From the NCBI RefSeq assembly GCF_024181285.1, contig NZ_CP051201.1, positions 1,922,001 to 1,986,000 on the forward strand: 64,000 nt of DNA, given 5' to 3'. Made by a program: the position numbers and the translations under genes. This document shows positions 52,458 to 61,655 of the stretch, one piece after another (the stretch's first letter is position 1; each line of letters begins with the position of its first letter). Under the pieces are notes generated by a model. It was not told the origin of the DNA, did no database searches, and saw nothing but the letters and a program-made list of their open reading frames with translations. Source of the stretch: Treponema sp. OMZ 790. GTDB taxonomy: Bacteria > Spirochaetota > Spirochaetia > Treponematales > Treponemataceae.

Positions 52458-52523
52458 ATATTACAACTCCAAAACAGACAAGGCCGTAAAGCCGTCGCCT
52501 TAAAATTTCTTAAAAAGTAAACT

Positions 52524-52567
52524 GCAGCACTTCAAGCGGTTTTACCGTCTGAAGTGCTGCTTTTTTT
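52524..52567 (-). terminator. Hairpin between oppA and oppD
   Basis: GCAGCACTTCA (52524-52534) and TGAAGTGCTGC (52550-52560), eleven perfect pairs with an inner CGGT/ACCG. On the minus strand it follows oppA without a T-run, so an mRNA-stabilising or partial terminator role after the binding protein gene is more likely than full termination. Confidence 0.65.
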
Positions 52568-52611
52568 AACCGTATAAAAACAAAGTTTTTACTTAACGGT
52601 TAGGCTTTATT

Positions 52612-54567
52612 TTATTCTCCGACATAACGGGTAGAAGGAGTCCAAACTCTGGGTTCAAAGGTTTTTCCTTCGGCCTTTGCTTTCATAACTTCTTCTTTTA
52701 TGTCTTCGTCAATCCACATATAACCGGTGTATTTAAAATAATCATCGGTTATATTGAATTTTCTGTTACCCCACCAAGGAAGTTTTACCCACTTCCATGT
52801 AGCACATCGATAGAAGTCGATGTAGGTACCGGGAACAATTAAGGCTTCATCATGAACGATTTGTTCAATCTTTCTGTTATTTTCTGCCTTTTCTGCAAGA
52901 GTAGGTCCGCTGCGGTCAACATCCAAAAGTTTTTCCATCTCAGGGCTCCACCAGCCGAATGTATTATTTGTACTTACTTTATCGGCATTGGCTTTACCAA
53001 AGAACTGCCAGGGTGAAGGCCATGTTCTGGGAGCATAACCGCCCCAATAAGCTTGATGTTTTTTATTTATAAATGCGTTAAAAGCACCGCTTTCCATAAG
53101 CTTAAGTTCAATTTCAACTCCGGCTTTTTTAGCCTGTTCCTTAAGAACAGACAAGCGTTCTGTATGGCCTGCAAAACCGTAAAGGAGCTCAAATGAGAGT
53201 CTTTCACCCTTTGCATTTTTTAAGATACCATCGCTTCCAACTTGAGAATAACCGGCTTCTGCCAACATTTTGCGTGCAGTTTCAGGATTAAAATCAGGCT
53301 TTCGGATTGTGTGATCATTAAAATCGGTTCCGTAAGCTACCTGACCGTTACACATATTATGCATTCTCTTATAGTCGCCGTACAGGGCCTGGTCGATCAT
53401 TCCCTGAATATCGATAGCATAGTACATAGCTTGTCGAACTTTTTTATTGCTGAACAACGGATATTTTGTGTTAAAGAACATCCCGGACATACTTGAAGTA
53501 GGCAAATAATTACATACCCAGCGGTCTACATAACCTTTGGTAACATTATCATTTGTAGCACCTCTTCTCCAAACATGAGGGAAATTCATATTTAACATAT
53601 CGATTTCGCCGTTCCAGAAATAGTTTTCAATAATGTCCAATCCGCCTGTAATAACCTTGTATTCAATTTTTTGAATATTAGCTTGGTTTTTTAAATGAGG
53701 ATAAGAATGTCCCCACCAGTCGGCAACCTTTTCAACAACAATCATTTCGCCTTGAATACATTCGGATTCTTTTACGATGTAAGATCCGTTTGTAGGTTCA
53801 ATCTTCCAGTTATATTCAATGTACCAATCTTTTTTTAATTCGCCATTGAAGAAATGTTTGGGCCGGGGTTTAAAATCGGTTTGACCGATAAGAATGATTT
53901 TTTCCAATTTGTCCGATTCCAAATATTTAACCGAAACACAATAGTCGTTAATCTTTTTAACTTCGAGTTTGCTGTAGTAGTCGTTATACCAAGGGTCATT
54001 TAAGTTGGGTGAACACATTACTTCCCAAGCAAAAACCCAGTCATCTGCCGTACAAGGAACGCCATCCGACCACTTCATGTTTTCATTGAGCTTGTAATAA
54101 ACTGTTTGATTGTCTGCACCGAAAGCCCAGTGTGTAGCAGCAAGGGGTGTAATCTCTTGGGTTTCATTATTTTCTCCAACGAAACCGACATGGGGCCACA
54201 TAAGATCTCTTGTAGCTAAATTTGATTCGGGACCTGTGTACCTGAAAGTTGTGGGGTACTCATCAGTGTATGTATGAAATGTACCTCCCTTCTTTGTGTT
54301 TTTTGACGATAAGTCTTTCGGATAACTTGTTATCCAAACTACTTCCTCGGGCATTCCCTCCACTTTGAGATTCTTGTCCTCAACGGGCGGTGAATTAAAA
54401 TCGGGTAAACCGGCGGCCGTTTCTTCAGCCATGCTTGCTTCAGCCATGGCGACGGCTCCGCTGCCCTTCATACCGGCACTCTGATTTGCTCCATTGCAAG
54501 AAAGAATAAGCATCAAAGCTGCCGACGACAAAAGAAGTAACATAGTTAATTTCTTCAATAATGTCAT
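52612..54567 (-). CDS. oppA: Peptide-binding lipoprotein OppA type
   Basis: A 651-residue family 5 solute-binding lipoprotein, Cys24 in LMLILSCNG. Marks: YPKDLSSKNTKKGGTFHTY (about 77), NENMKWSDGVPCTADDWVFA (about 164-183), WKIEPTNGSYIV (about 249) and TYIDFYRCATWKWVKLPWW near the end. It binds peptides in the periplasm for the OppBCDF importer. Similar in length and layout to YejA-type proteins. GGAGGG precedes the ATG. Confidence 0.93.
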   Translation of the reverse strand: MTLLKKLTMLLLLSSAALMLILSCNGANQSAGMKGSGAVAMAEASMAEETAAGLPDFNSPPVEDKNLKVEGMPEEVVWITSYPKDLSSKNTKKGGTFHTYTDEYPTTFRYTGPESNLATRDLMWPHVGFVGENNETQEITPLAATHWAFGADNQTVYYKLNENMKWSDGVPCTADDWVFAWEVMCSPNLNDPWYNDYYSKLEVKKINDYCVSVKYLESDKLEKIILIGQTDFKPRPKHFFNGELKKDWYIEYNWKIEPTNGSYIVKESECIQGEMIVVEKVADWWGHSYPHLKNQANIQKIEYKVITGGLDIIENYFWNGEIDMLNMNFPHVWRRGATNDNVTKGYVDRWVCNYLPTSSMSGMFFNTKYPLFSNKKVRQAMYYAIDIQGMIDQALYGDYKRMHNMCNGQVAYGTDFNDHTIRKPDFNPETARKMLAEAGYSQVGSDGILKNAKGERLSFELLYGFAGHTERLSVLKEQAKKAGVEIELKLMESGAFNAFINKKHQAYWGGYAPRTWPSPWQFFGKANADKVSTNNTFGWWSPEMEKLLDVDRSGPTLAEKAENNRKIEQIVHDEALIVPGTYIDFYRCATWKWVKLPWWGNRKFNITDDYFKYTGYMWIDEDIKEEVMKAKAEGKTFEPRVWTPSTRYVGE

Positions 54568-54626
54568 AAAATTCCCTCCTAATAAAGAATTTATTCTTAG
54601 TTTTTTTATATAATTAACCTAAAAGG

Positions 54627-56123
54627 CTACTTATATACCGTAAATCTGCGCGGGTCAAAAGCATCCCGCAAACCTTCACCTATGAAGGTAATCATTACTA
54701 AAACCAACACAAAGCATGTAACTACCGACGATAAAATCCACGGAGCTTCAGCATAGGTTGATGTACCGATGCTCAAAAGTTCACCCCAGCTCGGTGTAGG
54801 CGGCTGTAACCCATATCCCAGATAATCAAGAGCCGTCAGCGAGCTTATACCGCCCGAAATAACAAAGGGTAAAGAAGTTACTATCAAAACGATTACGTTG
54901 GGCAATATGTGTACAGTAATTATTCTCCAAGTGCTGGCTCCCATAGATCGGGCTGCTAAAATATAATCGCGTTCACGCTCCCGATATGACATAGCCCTCA
55001 TACTCCATGTTTTACCCGTCCAGTTAAAAGCAATGTTGATTAGAACGAACATGGTAAAAGTAGGCTTAAATATTGATGCCAAAATCATAATCATATACAG
55101 ATACGGAACACGTTCCCATATTTCGATAACTCTTTGGAAAATGATATCAAAGGTTCCGCCGAAGTATCCCATCGCTATACCGATAATTGTACCGATAAAA
55201 TAAGTTACTGCAGCAACAAGAAGAGCATAGGACATTGCAATTCTAAATCCGTAGACAAGACGGGCAAAAATATCACGCCCGATTCTGTCGGTTCCCAAAA
55301 TATGGCCTGTCTTAAATGACGGCGGGAGGGGATGGAACATTTGCCCCTTATCGCCCTTTGCAAATCTTACCGTAAGAATTTGATCTCCGCCGATATCTAT
55401 TCTGTTATCGTTTGAGCCTATCTTGTGCCATACATAATCGGCAGGATTCACAGATTCGAAAGCCGTAGATTTATTTGCAGCTACGCCTATCCAGTTTTTG
55501 GAATTTGAGAAAAAGTCCGACATCGGCTGTTTTGAATCTGCAGAATCTGCAAATTTTATCCAAACATATTGTTTGTCGCCGGTCTTAATGCCGTTTATAT
55601 CGCTTAAAGGAATCCAAATATAGTCTGTGGGATTATCCATGGGAAGAGCGTCTTTCGGCGATACTGAAATTCCCATAATAGGAGCACCGCGAAAGGTTAA
55701 AGCTAAAGGAACCGAAGCAGAATCGGTTTCAAAAGGATTATACGGAACAAAAGGCATTAATACCCAGCCGCGTTTTTGTTCTTTAATGTGTTTTTTAAAT
55801 TCGCGGTAATTAACTTCAAGCTCATCACCGACTCTAAAGTTAAAATCGTCAGCCAAAAGCACTTTACCGTAAGTGGGGAAATACAATTTTCCGTCAACGT
55901 ACATAGCCAAAGGCCTGTTTGAAACAAACAATTCTGCAATAAGAGATAAAAGAAAAAGAACTCCGATAAGAACAAAGGAGAATTTTGCTTTTTTTATCTC
56001 TGCAAAACGGTCAAGACGTTTTTTCATCAAGGGGTCAATTCTGAATTTATTTCTAAAAGAACCCCAATATTCTTTGACTTTACTTAAAAAAAGATTTTCA
56101 TTTGTAGTATTTTGCTCTGCCAT
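54627..56123 (-). CDS. oppC: Peptide ABC transporter permease OppC/YejE type with a large insertion
   Basis: A 498-residue permease, much longer than usual OppC (about 300). First helix about 49-66, then an extracytoplasmic region of about 200 residues, then HILGTDRIGRDIFARLVYGFR (274-294) and five helices with the permease loop RAMSYRERERDYILAARSMGAS (about 379-400). The first part (LYFPTYGKV, WVLMPFVPYNP) matches the YejE subtype. Between residues 149 and 255 lies an extra segment with two related modules, each IG(V/I)xxx...NP(A/T)DY(V/I)W followed by Q(Y/I)(V/L)xx(K/R)FA. The operon arrangement is oppB-oppC-oppA-oppD-oppF-SBP. Confidence 0.9.
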   Translation of the reverse strand: MAEQNTTNENLFLSKVKEYWGSFRNKFRIDPLMKKRLDRFAEIKKAKFSFVLIGVLFLLSLIAELFVSNRPLAMYVDGKLYFPTYGKVLLADDFNFRVGDELEVNYREFKKHIKEQKRGWVLMPFVPYNPFETDSASVPLALTFRGAPIMGISVSPKDALPMDNPTDYIWIPLSDINGIKTGDKQYVWIKFADSADSKQPMSDFFSNSKNWIGVAANKSTAFESVNPADYVWHKIGSNDNRIDIGGDQILTVRFAKGDKGQMFHPLPPSFKTGHILGTDRIGRDIFARLVYGFRIAMSYALLVAAVTYFIGTIIGIAMGYFGGTFDIIFQRVIEIWERVPYLYMIMILASIFKPTFTMFVLINIAFNWTGKTWSMRAMSYRERERDYILAARSMGASTWRIITVHILPNVIVLIVTSLPFVISGGISSLTALDYLGYGLQPPTPSWGELLSIGTSTYAEAPWILSSVVTCFVLVLVMITFIGEGLRDAFDPRRFTVYK

Positions 56124-56124
56124 A

Positions 56125-57147
56125 CTATTCTCCTAACCTTATTCGAGGATCAATCAGTGAAAGTATAAGATCGCTAAGAATATTTCCAAGCAAACTTAAT
56201 AAAGCAGTCATTACAAGAGAACCCAAAACAATGGGGTAATCTCTGTCAACAATTGCCCTAAAACCTAAAAGACCTATACCGTTTATATTGAATATTTTTT
56301 CGATAAGAAATGAACCTGAAAAGAATACCGTAATTAAGCCGCCCAAACCTGCAGCGATAGGGATGATACTGTTTCTAAATGCATGTTTCCACATGGCATC
56401 TTTAAAAGTTCTTCCTTTTGCAACAGCCGTCTTTATATAATCCGCAGCCATGTTTTCCATAAGGTTATTTTTCATGTACATGGTTGTAACTGCGAAAGAC
56501 CCTATTGTATAGGCTATCATGGGCAAGAACATATGCCATACATTATCTGCAATTTTTTGGAAAAAGTTCATATCCATGTAATTTCGCGAAAAGGCTCCGC
56601 CTGAAGGGAACCATGGTAACGTAAATGCAAATATCTGTAATAAGATTATAGCAACGATATAACTTGGAAGAGCAAAACCGACAAATATAATAATTGACGT
56701 TACGTTATCAAATGCACCTCTGTGTTTTAAAGCTTTTTTTATTCCCAAAGGAATACATATCGCATAAATCAAGACAACGGAAGTTATTCCGAAGCGCAAG
56801 GATATGGGAAATCGGCTCACTATCATCTCAAAGACAGGATCATTATATTTAGTGGAACGGCCTAAATCTCCCCGAAGCAAATTTCCGGCCCATTCAACAT
56901 AAGCTATAGGCCAGGGCTTATCAAAGCCGTAAAAAGCTGCCAGTGCAGCCATGGCTTCTTCATTTAAAGGTTGAGAATCCTGCTTGCTGGCAGCAGTATC
57001 TTTATTCTCATTTGCCATCATCCTCTGCATAATTGCCCTTTCAACGGGGCCGCCGGGAACAAATCTGGTTACTGCAAAGACTACCAAAGTTATACCCACA
57101 AATGTCGGGATAATCAACAGCAATCTTCGTACGAAATAGTTATTCAT
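56125..57147 (-). CDS. oppB: Peptide ABC transporter permease OppB/YejB type
   Basis: A 340-residue permease with six helices. Motifs: FVRRLLLIIPTFVGITLVVF (about 5), FDKPWPIAYVEWAGNLLRGDLGRS in parts (about 74-97) and the EAA-like loop DYIKTAVAKGRTFKDAMWKHAFRN in parts (about 236-260). Short hydrophilic insertion at 38-60. First gene of the operon; its stop lies one base from the next start. Confidence 0.93.
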   Translation of the reverse strand: MNNYFVRRLLLIIPTFVGITLVVFAVTRFVPGGPVERAIMQRMMANENKDTAASKQDSQPLNEEAMAALAAFYGFDKPWPIAYVEWAGNLLRGDLGRSTKYNDPVFEMIVSRFPISLRFGITSVVLIYAICIPLGIKKALKHRGAFDNVTSIIIFVGFALPSYIVAIILLQIFAFTLPWFPSGGAFSRNYMDMNFFQKIADNVWHMFLPMIAYTIGSFAVTTMYMKNNLMENMAADYIKTAVAKGRTFKDAMWKHAFRNSIIPIAAGLGGLITVFFSGSFLIEKIFNINGIGLLGFRAIVDRDYPIVLGSLVMTALLSLLGNILSDLILSLIDPRIRLGE

Positions 57148-57317
57148 TTATAAGCTCCAAAAAAAACCAAAATGCTATAATGTATATATGCTATTACCCA
57201 ACGTTAAATCACGGAAACTGACAGATGGAAAAGAAGCACATATAAATCATACTCTGCCGCAAAATACCATAAGAAAACGTTTATAGAGTTTAAACCCTTC
57301 CTATGAAGCGACTGTGC
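57148..57317 (-). other. Leader of the Opp operon
   Basis: About 165 bases between the promoter and oppB, longer than most leaders in this window, without a gene. AT-rich, ending with a GGAGC ribosome-binding site. No known riboswitch pattern seen. Confidence 0.5.
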
Positions 57318-57346
57318 ATTGTACACATTTTAGTTAAAACTGTCAA
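57318..57346 (-). promoter_or_regulatory. Promoter of the Opp operon
   Basis: Minus strand: TTGACA (57346-57341), 17 bases, TACAAT (57323-57318). It overlaps the 3' end of the pyrD-pyrK gene. Confidence 0.8.
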
Positions 57347-59102
57347 CTTGGTCTAGGGTAAGAAATGTACCTTTTTTGCAAGTTAATATGTTTCCGCAAG
57401 AACATTCTCCGCAAATTCCCACTCCGCACATGGTATTCATCTCTAAGGACATAAAAATTTGAGATTTACGCACTCCCAATTTTAAAAGAATTTCTGAAGC
57501 GCGCCTCATAAAGATCATGGGCCCTACCAAATAAGCCGCAAAGAATTCCGGGTTTGAGATATTTTCCGTTTTAGAGCGGAGGGGAAGACCGGTATTTTCT
57601 TCGATAAGGTCTTTTTGAAACCCGTTTAAAACTCTGCCGGCTACCCCCTTATCGGCTATCTTTTTATATGAACCGCACTCGATAAGAATCTTTTCGATTC
57701 CGTTGGGCGTTTTCTTTTGACTTTCTGCAGAGGTTCCTACATAGGTAGAAACTCTTGCTCCCTGCTTTTTTAAGCGTTTTGCAAGAGCCGGAAGGACTGC
57801 AATCCCCGTTCCTCCCGCAATTAAAAGGGCATTTTCGGTTTTGGGAGGTTTTATTCCCTTGCCGTAAAGGCCCCGCATATAGATTGTATCTCCCTCTTTC
57901 AGCTCAAAAAGAGCCTCGGTAAAGGGGCCGCGTTTTTTTATGATAAGGCTTATAGGATCGGCTTCCGCAAGGGAAAAGGGTTTTTCTCCGGCTCCGGGAA
58001 TCCATAAAAAGACAAACTGGCCTGCTTCGAATTTACATTTTCCGTTTAGGGTAATGATGTTGATATCTTCACTTTCTTTTTCGATTTTTACGATGGTTTT
58101 AGCTTCGTATTCTAAGGCCTTGTTTTTGCGCAAAAGTGCGGAAGTTTTATCGGTTTCTTTACCACGTATGCAGTTTAGAGCATCCGAGGCAAGGTTTTTA
58201 AAAAAAGGTTTTAAATCGTCCTGTTCAAGCATACCGCAGGCAGAGCCTACGCCTATTATGTCGGCCCCGGCCTTGACAAGCTCGGCAGCCTGAGCTCCCG
58301 TCATAACACCGCCCATTCCGATTATGGGAATTTCTTCTCCGACGGCCTTCCGAATTTGCCCGATACACTCGAGTGCCCTCGGAAATACCCATGAGCCGCT
58401 CATTCCGCCCTTTCCTCCCAGTTTATTTTGCAGGATAGGCTTTCCCGAATGGGGCTCAATGTAAACTTTGGGGCCTAGGGTGTTGATTGCGGTTATGCCG
58501 TCTGCACCTGCTTCGATTACGGCGGAAGCTATAGCTCCTATATCGTCGACATTGGGGGTTAATTTTACAAAGATAGGAACAGTACAATCCGGCAGAGCCT
58601 TTTTTATTGCCCTTACGTATTCGCAAGCAATCTCAGGGTCGCAGCCTATAGAGGCGCCGAAGCCTTTTGCAGCATGGGGACAAGAAAAATTAAGCTCAAA
58701 GGTGTCGGCTAATTCTTCAAAACCCTTTACAAGCTTGATAAAATCGTCAGGATTTGAGGCCGAAAGAGAAACATTTAAAATTGCGTTAGTATTCCACGAG
58801 GAGCGGAGTTCTTTAAGCTCTTTTACGGCTTGTTCCATTCCGCAATTGCGTAAACCTACGGAATTGCCGAAGCATCCCAATTCGGGCTCACAAAGGATTG
58901 GCTCCCTGTTTCCCGGATTGGGCAGCACTTGAAAGCTCTTTGTGGTAACAAGAGCGAAGCCTAATTCGTCTGCACAATATTTTATTAAATTAGGCTTCGT
59001 AGAAAGAACTCCCGAAACGGTCGCAAGCAGAGGCTCAGATCTTCCTTCTCTTGCCGCTGCACCGGCATTTTTAATTTTTTGTATTATTTCCGCTTTTTTC
59101 AT
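57330..59102 (-). CDS. Dihydroorotate dehydrogenase fused to a PyrK-like electron transfer domain
   Basis: A 590-residue fusion. Residues 1-315: FMN barrel of class 1B dihydroorotate dehydrogenase (ELNFSCPHAAKGFGASIG about 135, INTLGPKVYI, PIIGMGGVMTGAQAAELVKAGADIIGVGSA in parts about 262-290). Residues about 345-590: PyrK-type ferredoxin-reductase domain with FAD site (QFVFLWIPGAGEKPFSLAE in parts), NAD site ALLIAGGTGIAVLPALAKRL (about 440) and the 2Fe-2S end MCGVGICGECSCGNILTC (about 560-577). PyrD and PyrK are normally separate subunits. It makes orotate with NAD+ as acceptor. GGGAGG precedes the ATG. Confidence 0.92.
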   Translation of the reverse strand: MKKAEIIQKIKNAGAAAREGRSEPLLATVSGVLSTKPNLIKYCADELGFALVTTKSFQVLPNPGNREPILCEPELGCFGNSVGLRNCGMEQAVKELKELRSSWNTNAILNVSLSASNPDDFIKLVKGFEELADTFELNFSCPHAAKGFGASIGCDPEIACEYVRAIKKALPDCTVPIFVKLTPNVDDIGAIASAVIEAGADGITAINTLGPKVYIEPHSGKPILQNKLGGKGGMSGSWVFPRALECIGQIRKAVGEEIPIIGMGGVMTGAQAAELVKAGADIIGVGSACGMLEQDDLKPFFKNLASDALNCIRGKETDKTSALLRKNKALEYEAKTIVKIEKESEDINIITLNGKCKFEAGQFVFLWIPGAGEKPFSLAEADPISLIIKKRGPFTEALFELKEGDTIYMRGLYGKGIKPPKTENALLIAGGTGIAVLPALAKRLKKQGARVSTYVGTSAESQKKTPNGIEKILIECGSYKKIADKGVAGRVLNGFQKDLIEENTGLPLRSKTENISNPEFFAAYLVGPMIFMRRASEILLKLGVRKSQIFMSLEMNTMCGVGICGECSCGNILTCKKGTFLTLDQVDSFN

Positions 59103-59122
59103 GGCCCCTCCCTCTTAATTTT

Positions 59123-60079
59123 CTATCGATGGATATTCATATAAAAAACAATACCGACCTGATAAAACTTGACTTGAGTTTTTTTATCGGTATCGAGAAC
59201 CTTCATTTGATAGAAATCATCCTTGGCTTCATTTTTATATACAGGATAAGTATACCATTGAGCTAAAAGCATTATATTATAGTCTTTTTTAATGTTAAAA
59301 TTAATAATCGGGCCGAAAGTAGTTAAAAACAGGTCTTCACCCCATTTTTTATTATTGAACCCTTTGGGAGAATTAAAAAGTTTTTTTTCTACATCAATTT
59401 TCATTGCAATCAAGTCCAAAAATATGGGCATTTTGTATCCTGCTATGTAGGAACTCATATATTTCCAGCCGTTACGATTTGTCCCGGAATCGGCTTGAAA
59501 TACCCATGAAGTATCGGACTTCACTCCGCTCATAGCCCTGTAAAGCGCATATTGGTCCGTGCGGAAGATTACATGCGTCCAGTCATTCGGAATGACAGCT
59601 CCAATATCGAACTGAAAAGCACCGCCGAAAGAAAAAGAATATATGGCCTTAGCAAAATTAAGCGGAATATATTTTGATTTACCGGCATTATGTTCGTTTA
59701 AGGCAATTCCATGCAGATTTTTAATACTCCACCCCGACCCAATACGGGACTCAGTATAGAGCTCTAAAAAGGCAATCGGAGTCCACACAATGCCGAATTT
59801 CCCCTCAAAACTTATCGGGCTCAATTCCGCTCCGACTTTAAAATTAATATTGTTATCCTTGGTCAAAGGATTATCAAACTGCATGAGAGGAACTTTAAAA
59901 CTTTGTGTTACACCTGCCAAAGCCTGAGGCGGCCATGTAACAACAGTATTTATGGTTGTAGTATAGGCAATTTTCTTTTTACTTTGTTCTGAAGATCCGG
60001 GTTTATGGTCCTCTTCATGGGCTGTCAAAGGCAAAAAGAAAAACGAGAACAAAGCGATACCGATAAAAAGTTTTTTCAT
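59123..60079 (-). CDS. Predicted outer-membrane or secreted protein, unknown
   Basis: A 318-residue protein with a signal peptide (MKKLFIGIALFSFFFLPLTA) and a His/Glu-rich mature start (HEEDHKPG). The rest is rich in alternating aromatic/polar residues (FLELYTESRIG, YSFSFGGAFQFDIGAVIP, VKFYQVGIVFYMNIHR), typical of an outer-membrane beta-barrel with a C-terminal aromatic strand. No family recognised. The acidic/histidine start may bind metal, but that is speculation. AGGAG precedes the ATG. Confidence 0.65.
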   Translation of the reverse strand: MKKLFIGIALFSFFFLPLTAHEEDHKPGSSEQSKKKIAYTTTINTVVTWPPQALAGVTQSFKVPLMQFDNPLTKDNNINFKVGAELSPISFEGKFGIVWTPIAFLELYTESRIGSGWSIKNLHGIALNEHNAGKSKYIPLNFAKAIYSFSFGGAFQFDIGAVIPNDWTHVIFRTDQYALYRAMSGVKSDTSWVFQADSGTNRNGWKYMSSYIAGYKMPIFLDLIAMKIDVEKKLFNSPKGFNNKKWGEDLFLTTFGPIINFNIKKDYNIMLLAQWYTYPVYKNEAKDDFYQMKVLDTDKKTQVKFYQVGIVFYMNIHR

Positions 60080-60106
60080 AAAGGCAACTCCTATTTTATT
60101 TGATTA

Positions 60107-60135
60107 ATTTTATCATATAGCAAGTATCGGGTCAA
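60107..60135 (-). promoter_or_regulatory. Promoter of the outer-membrane protein gene
   Basis: Minus strand: TTGACC (60135-60130), 17 bases, TAAAAT (60112-60107). Confidence 0.65.
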
Positions 60136-60160
60136 GATATTTTATAAACTCTTTTATTGC

Positions 60161-60188
60161 TTGACAGAATCGTAATTTACCATATAAT
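60161..60188 (+). promoter_or_regulatory. asnS promoter, close to the start codon
   Basis: TTGACA (60161-60166), 16 bases, TATAAT (60183-60188), ten bases from the ATG at 60199. Confidence 0.75.
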
Positions 60189-60198
60189 ATACTCTATT

Positions 60199-61620
60199 AT
60201 GATACATTTAATTAAAGATATTTTAACCTCAGAACCAAAAGGCCAAGCAATTGATGTTTACGGCTGGGTTCGCACAAAGCGGGAAACCAAGAATTTGACT
60301 TTTATCGAGATCAATGACGGCTCTTGTTTTGCCTCCATTCAGGCAACATTTGACAGGGATACCGGACTCGATAATAATACCCAAGCTCTCTTAAAGAAAG
60401 CCGGTACCGGAGTTTCGGTGAAGGTTTCAGGTAATCTTGTGCCTTCCCCGGCTGAGGGACAGAGTGTTGAGCTTCAGGCTAATAATATCCATATCTTCGG
60501 TGATGCCGATCAGGAAAAATATCCTTTACAAAAAAAGCGTCATACCATGGAATTTTTGCGGGACATAGCTCATCTAAGGGCACGCACAAATACCTTCGGG
60601 GCAGTCGCCCGAATGAGGAGCCAAATGGCCTATGCAATTCACACCTTTTTTCAGGAAAGAGGTTTTCAATATGTGCATACGCCTATTATTACGGGTTCGG
60701 ATTGCGAGGGTGCGGGCGAGATGTTTCATGTTACCACCTTCGATATAGAAGAAACGGTAAAAAAAGCTCTAAAAGAGAAAAAGGATCCCGATTCCTTTAA
60801 AATAGATTATTCTCAAGACTTTTTCGGCAAGCAGACCAACCTGACCGTTTCGGGACAGTTGGAGGGGGAAACCTATGCGACGGCCCTTTCGCGCATTTAC
60901 ACATTCGGCCCGACCTTTAGGGCAGAAAACTCGAACACGAGCCGCCACCTTGCAGAGTTCTGGATGGTAGAGCCCGAAATGTCCTTCTTTACAATAAAAG
61001 AGAACATGGAGTTGGCGGAAGACTTCATCGTCTACCTTTTAAAATGGGCCTTGGAAAAGTGCAGGGAAGATTTGGAATTTTTTGATTCGAGAATTAAAAA
61101 GGGACTTATCGAAATGCTTAAAAATGTCGTAAACACGCCTTTCACCCGTCTTACCTATACCGAAGCTATAGCCGAACTTGAAAAGCATGCTGACCGCTTT
61201 GAGTTTAAGCCCTACTGGGGCTGCGATTTACAGAGCGAACACGAGAGGTTTTTGACAGAGGAAGTTTATAAGGGCCCCGTAATAGTTACTAACTATCCCA
61301 AGGAGATTAAGTCCTTTTATATGAAGTTAAACGAAGACGGTAAAACGGTGCGGGCGATGGATGTCCTTGTTCCGGGCTTGGGCGAAATCATAGGAGGCTC
61401 CGAAAGGGAAGAAAACCTCGATATTTTGCAAGGCAGAATTAGAGAATTAGGATTAAGGGAAGAAGACTATTGGTGGTACCTTGATCTCCGACGATACGGA
61501 ACCGTTCCCCATTCGGGGTTCGGCCTCGGCTTTGAAAGGCTTCTCCTCTATGTTACGGGTATGGGAAACATAAGGGACGTTATCCCCTTCCCCAGAGCGC
61601 CGAAATTGGCAGAGTTTTAA
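60199..61620 (+). CDS. asnS: Asparaginyl-tRNA synthetase
   Basis: A 473-residue class IIb synthetase. N-terminal OB-fold ([21 protein letters not shown] in parts, about 20-42), class II motif 2 [21 protein letters not shown] in parts (about 240-260) and motif 3 [15 protein letters not shown] (about 438-452). It charges tRNA-Asn, whose gene is also in the window. I start at ATG 60199, because the in-frame ATG at 60157 lies upstream of the promoter. Confidence 0.95.
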   Translation: MIHLIKDILTSEPKGQAIDVYGWVRTKRETKNLTFIEINDGSCFASIQATFDRDTGLDNNTQALLKKAGTGVSVKVSGNLVPSPAEGQSVELQANNIHIFGDADQEKYPLQKKRHTMEFLRDIAHLRARTNTFGAVARMRSQMAYAIHTFFQERGFQYVHTPIITGSDCEGAGEMFHVTTFDIEETVKKALKEKKDPDSFKIDYSQDFFGKQTNLTVSGQLEGETYATALSRIYTFGPTFRAENSNTSRHLAEFWMVEPEMSFFTIKENMELAEDFIVYLLKWALEKCREDLEFFDSRIKKGLIEMLKNVVNTPFTRLTYTEAIAELEKHADRFEFKPYWGCDLQSEHERFLTEEVYKGPVIVTNYPKEIKSFYMKLNEDGKTVRAMDVLVPGLGEIIGGSEREENLDILQGRIRELGLREEDYWWYLDLRRYGTVPHSGFGLGFERLLLYVTGMGNIRDVIPFPRAPKLAEF

Positions 61621-61655
61621 GCCCTTATCTTAAATTAAGAGAGAAGATTTGAGCT

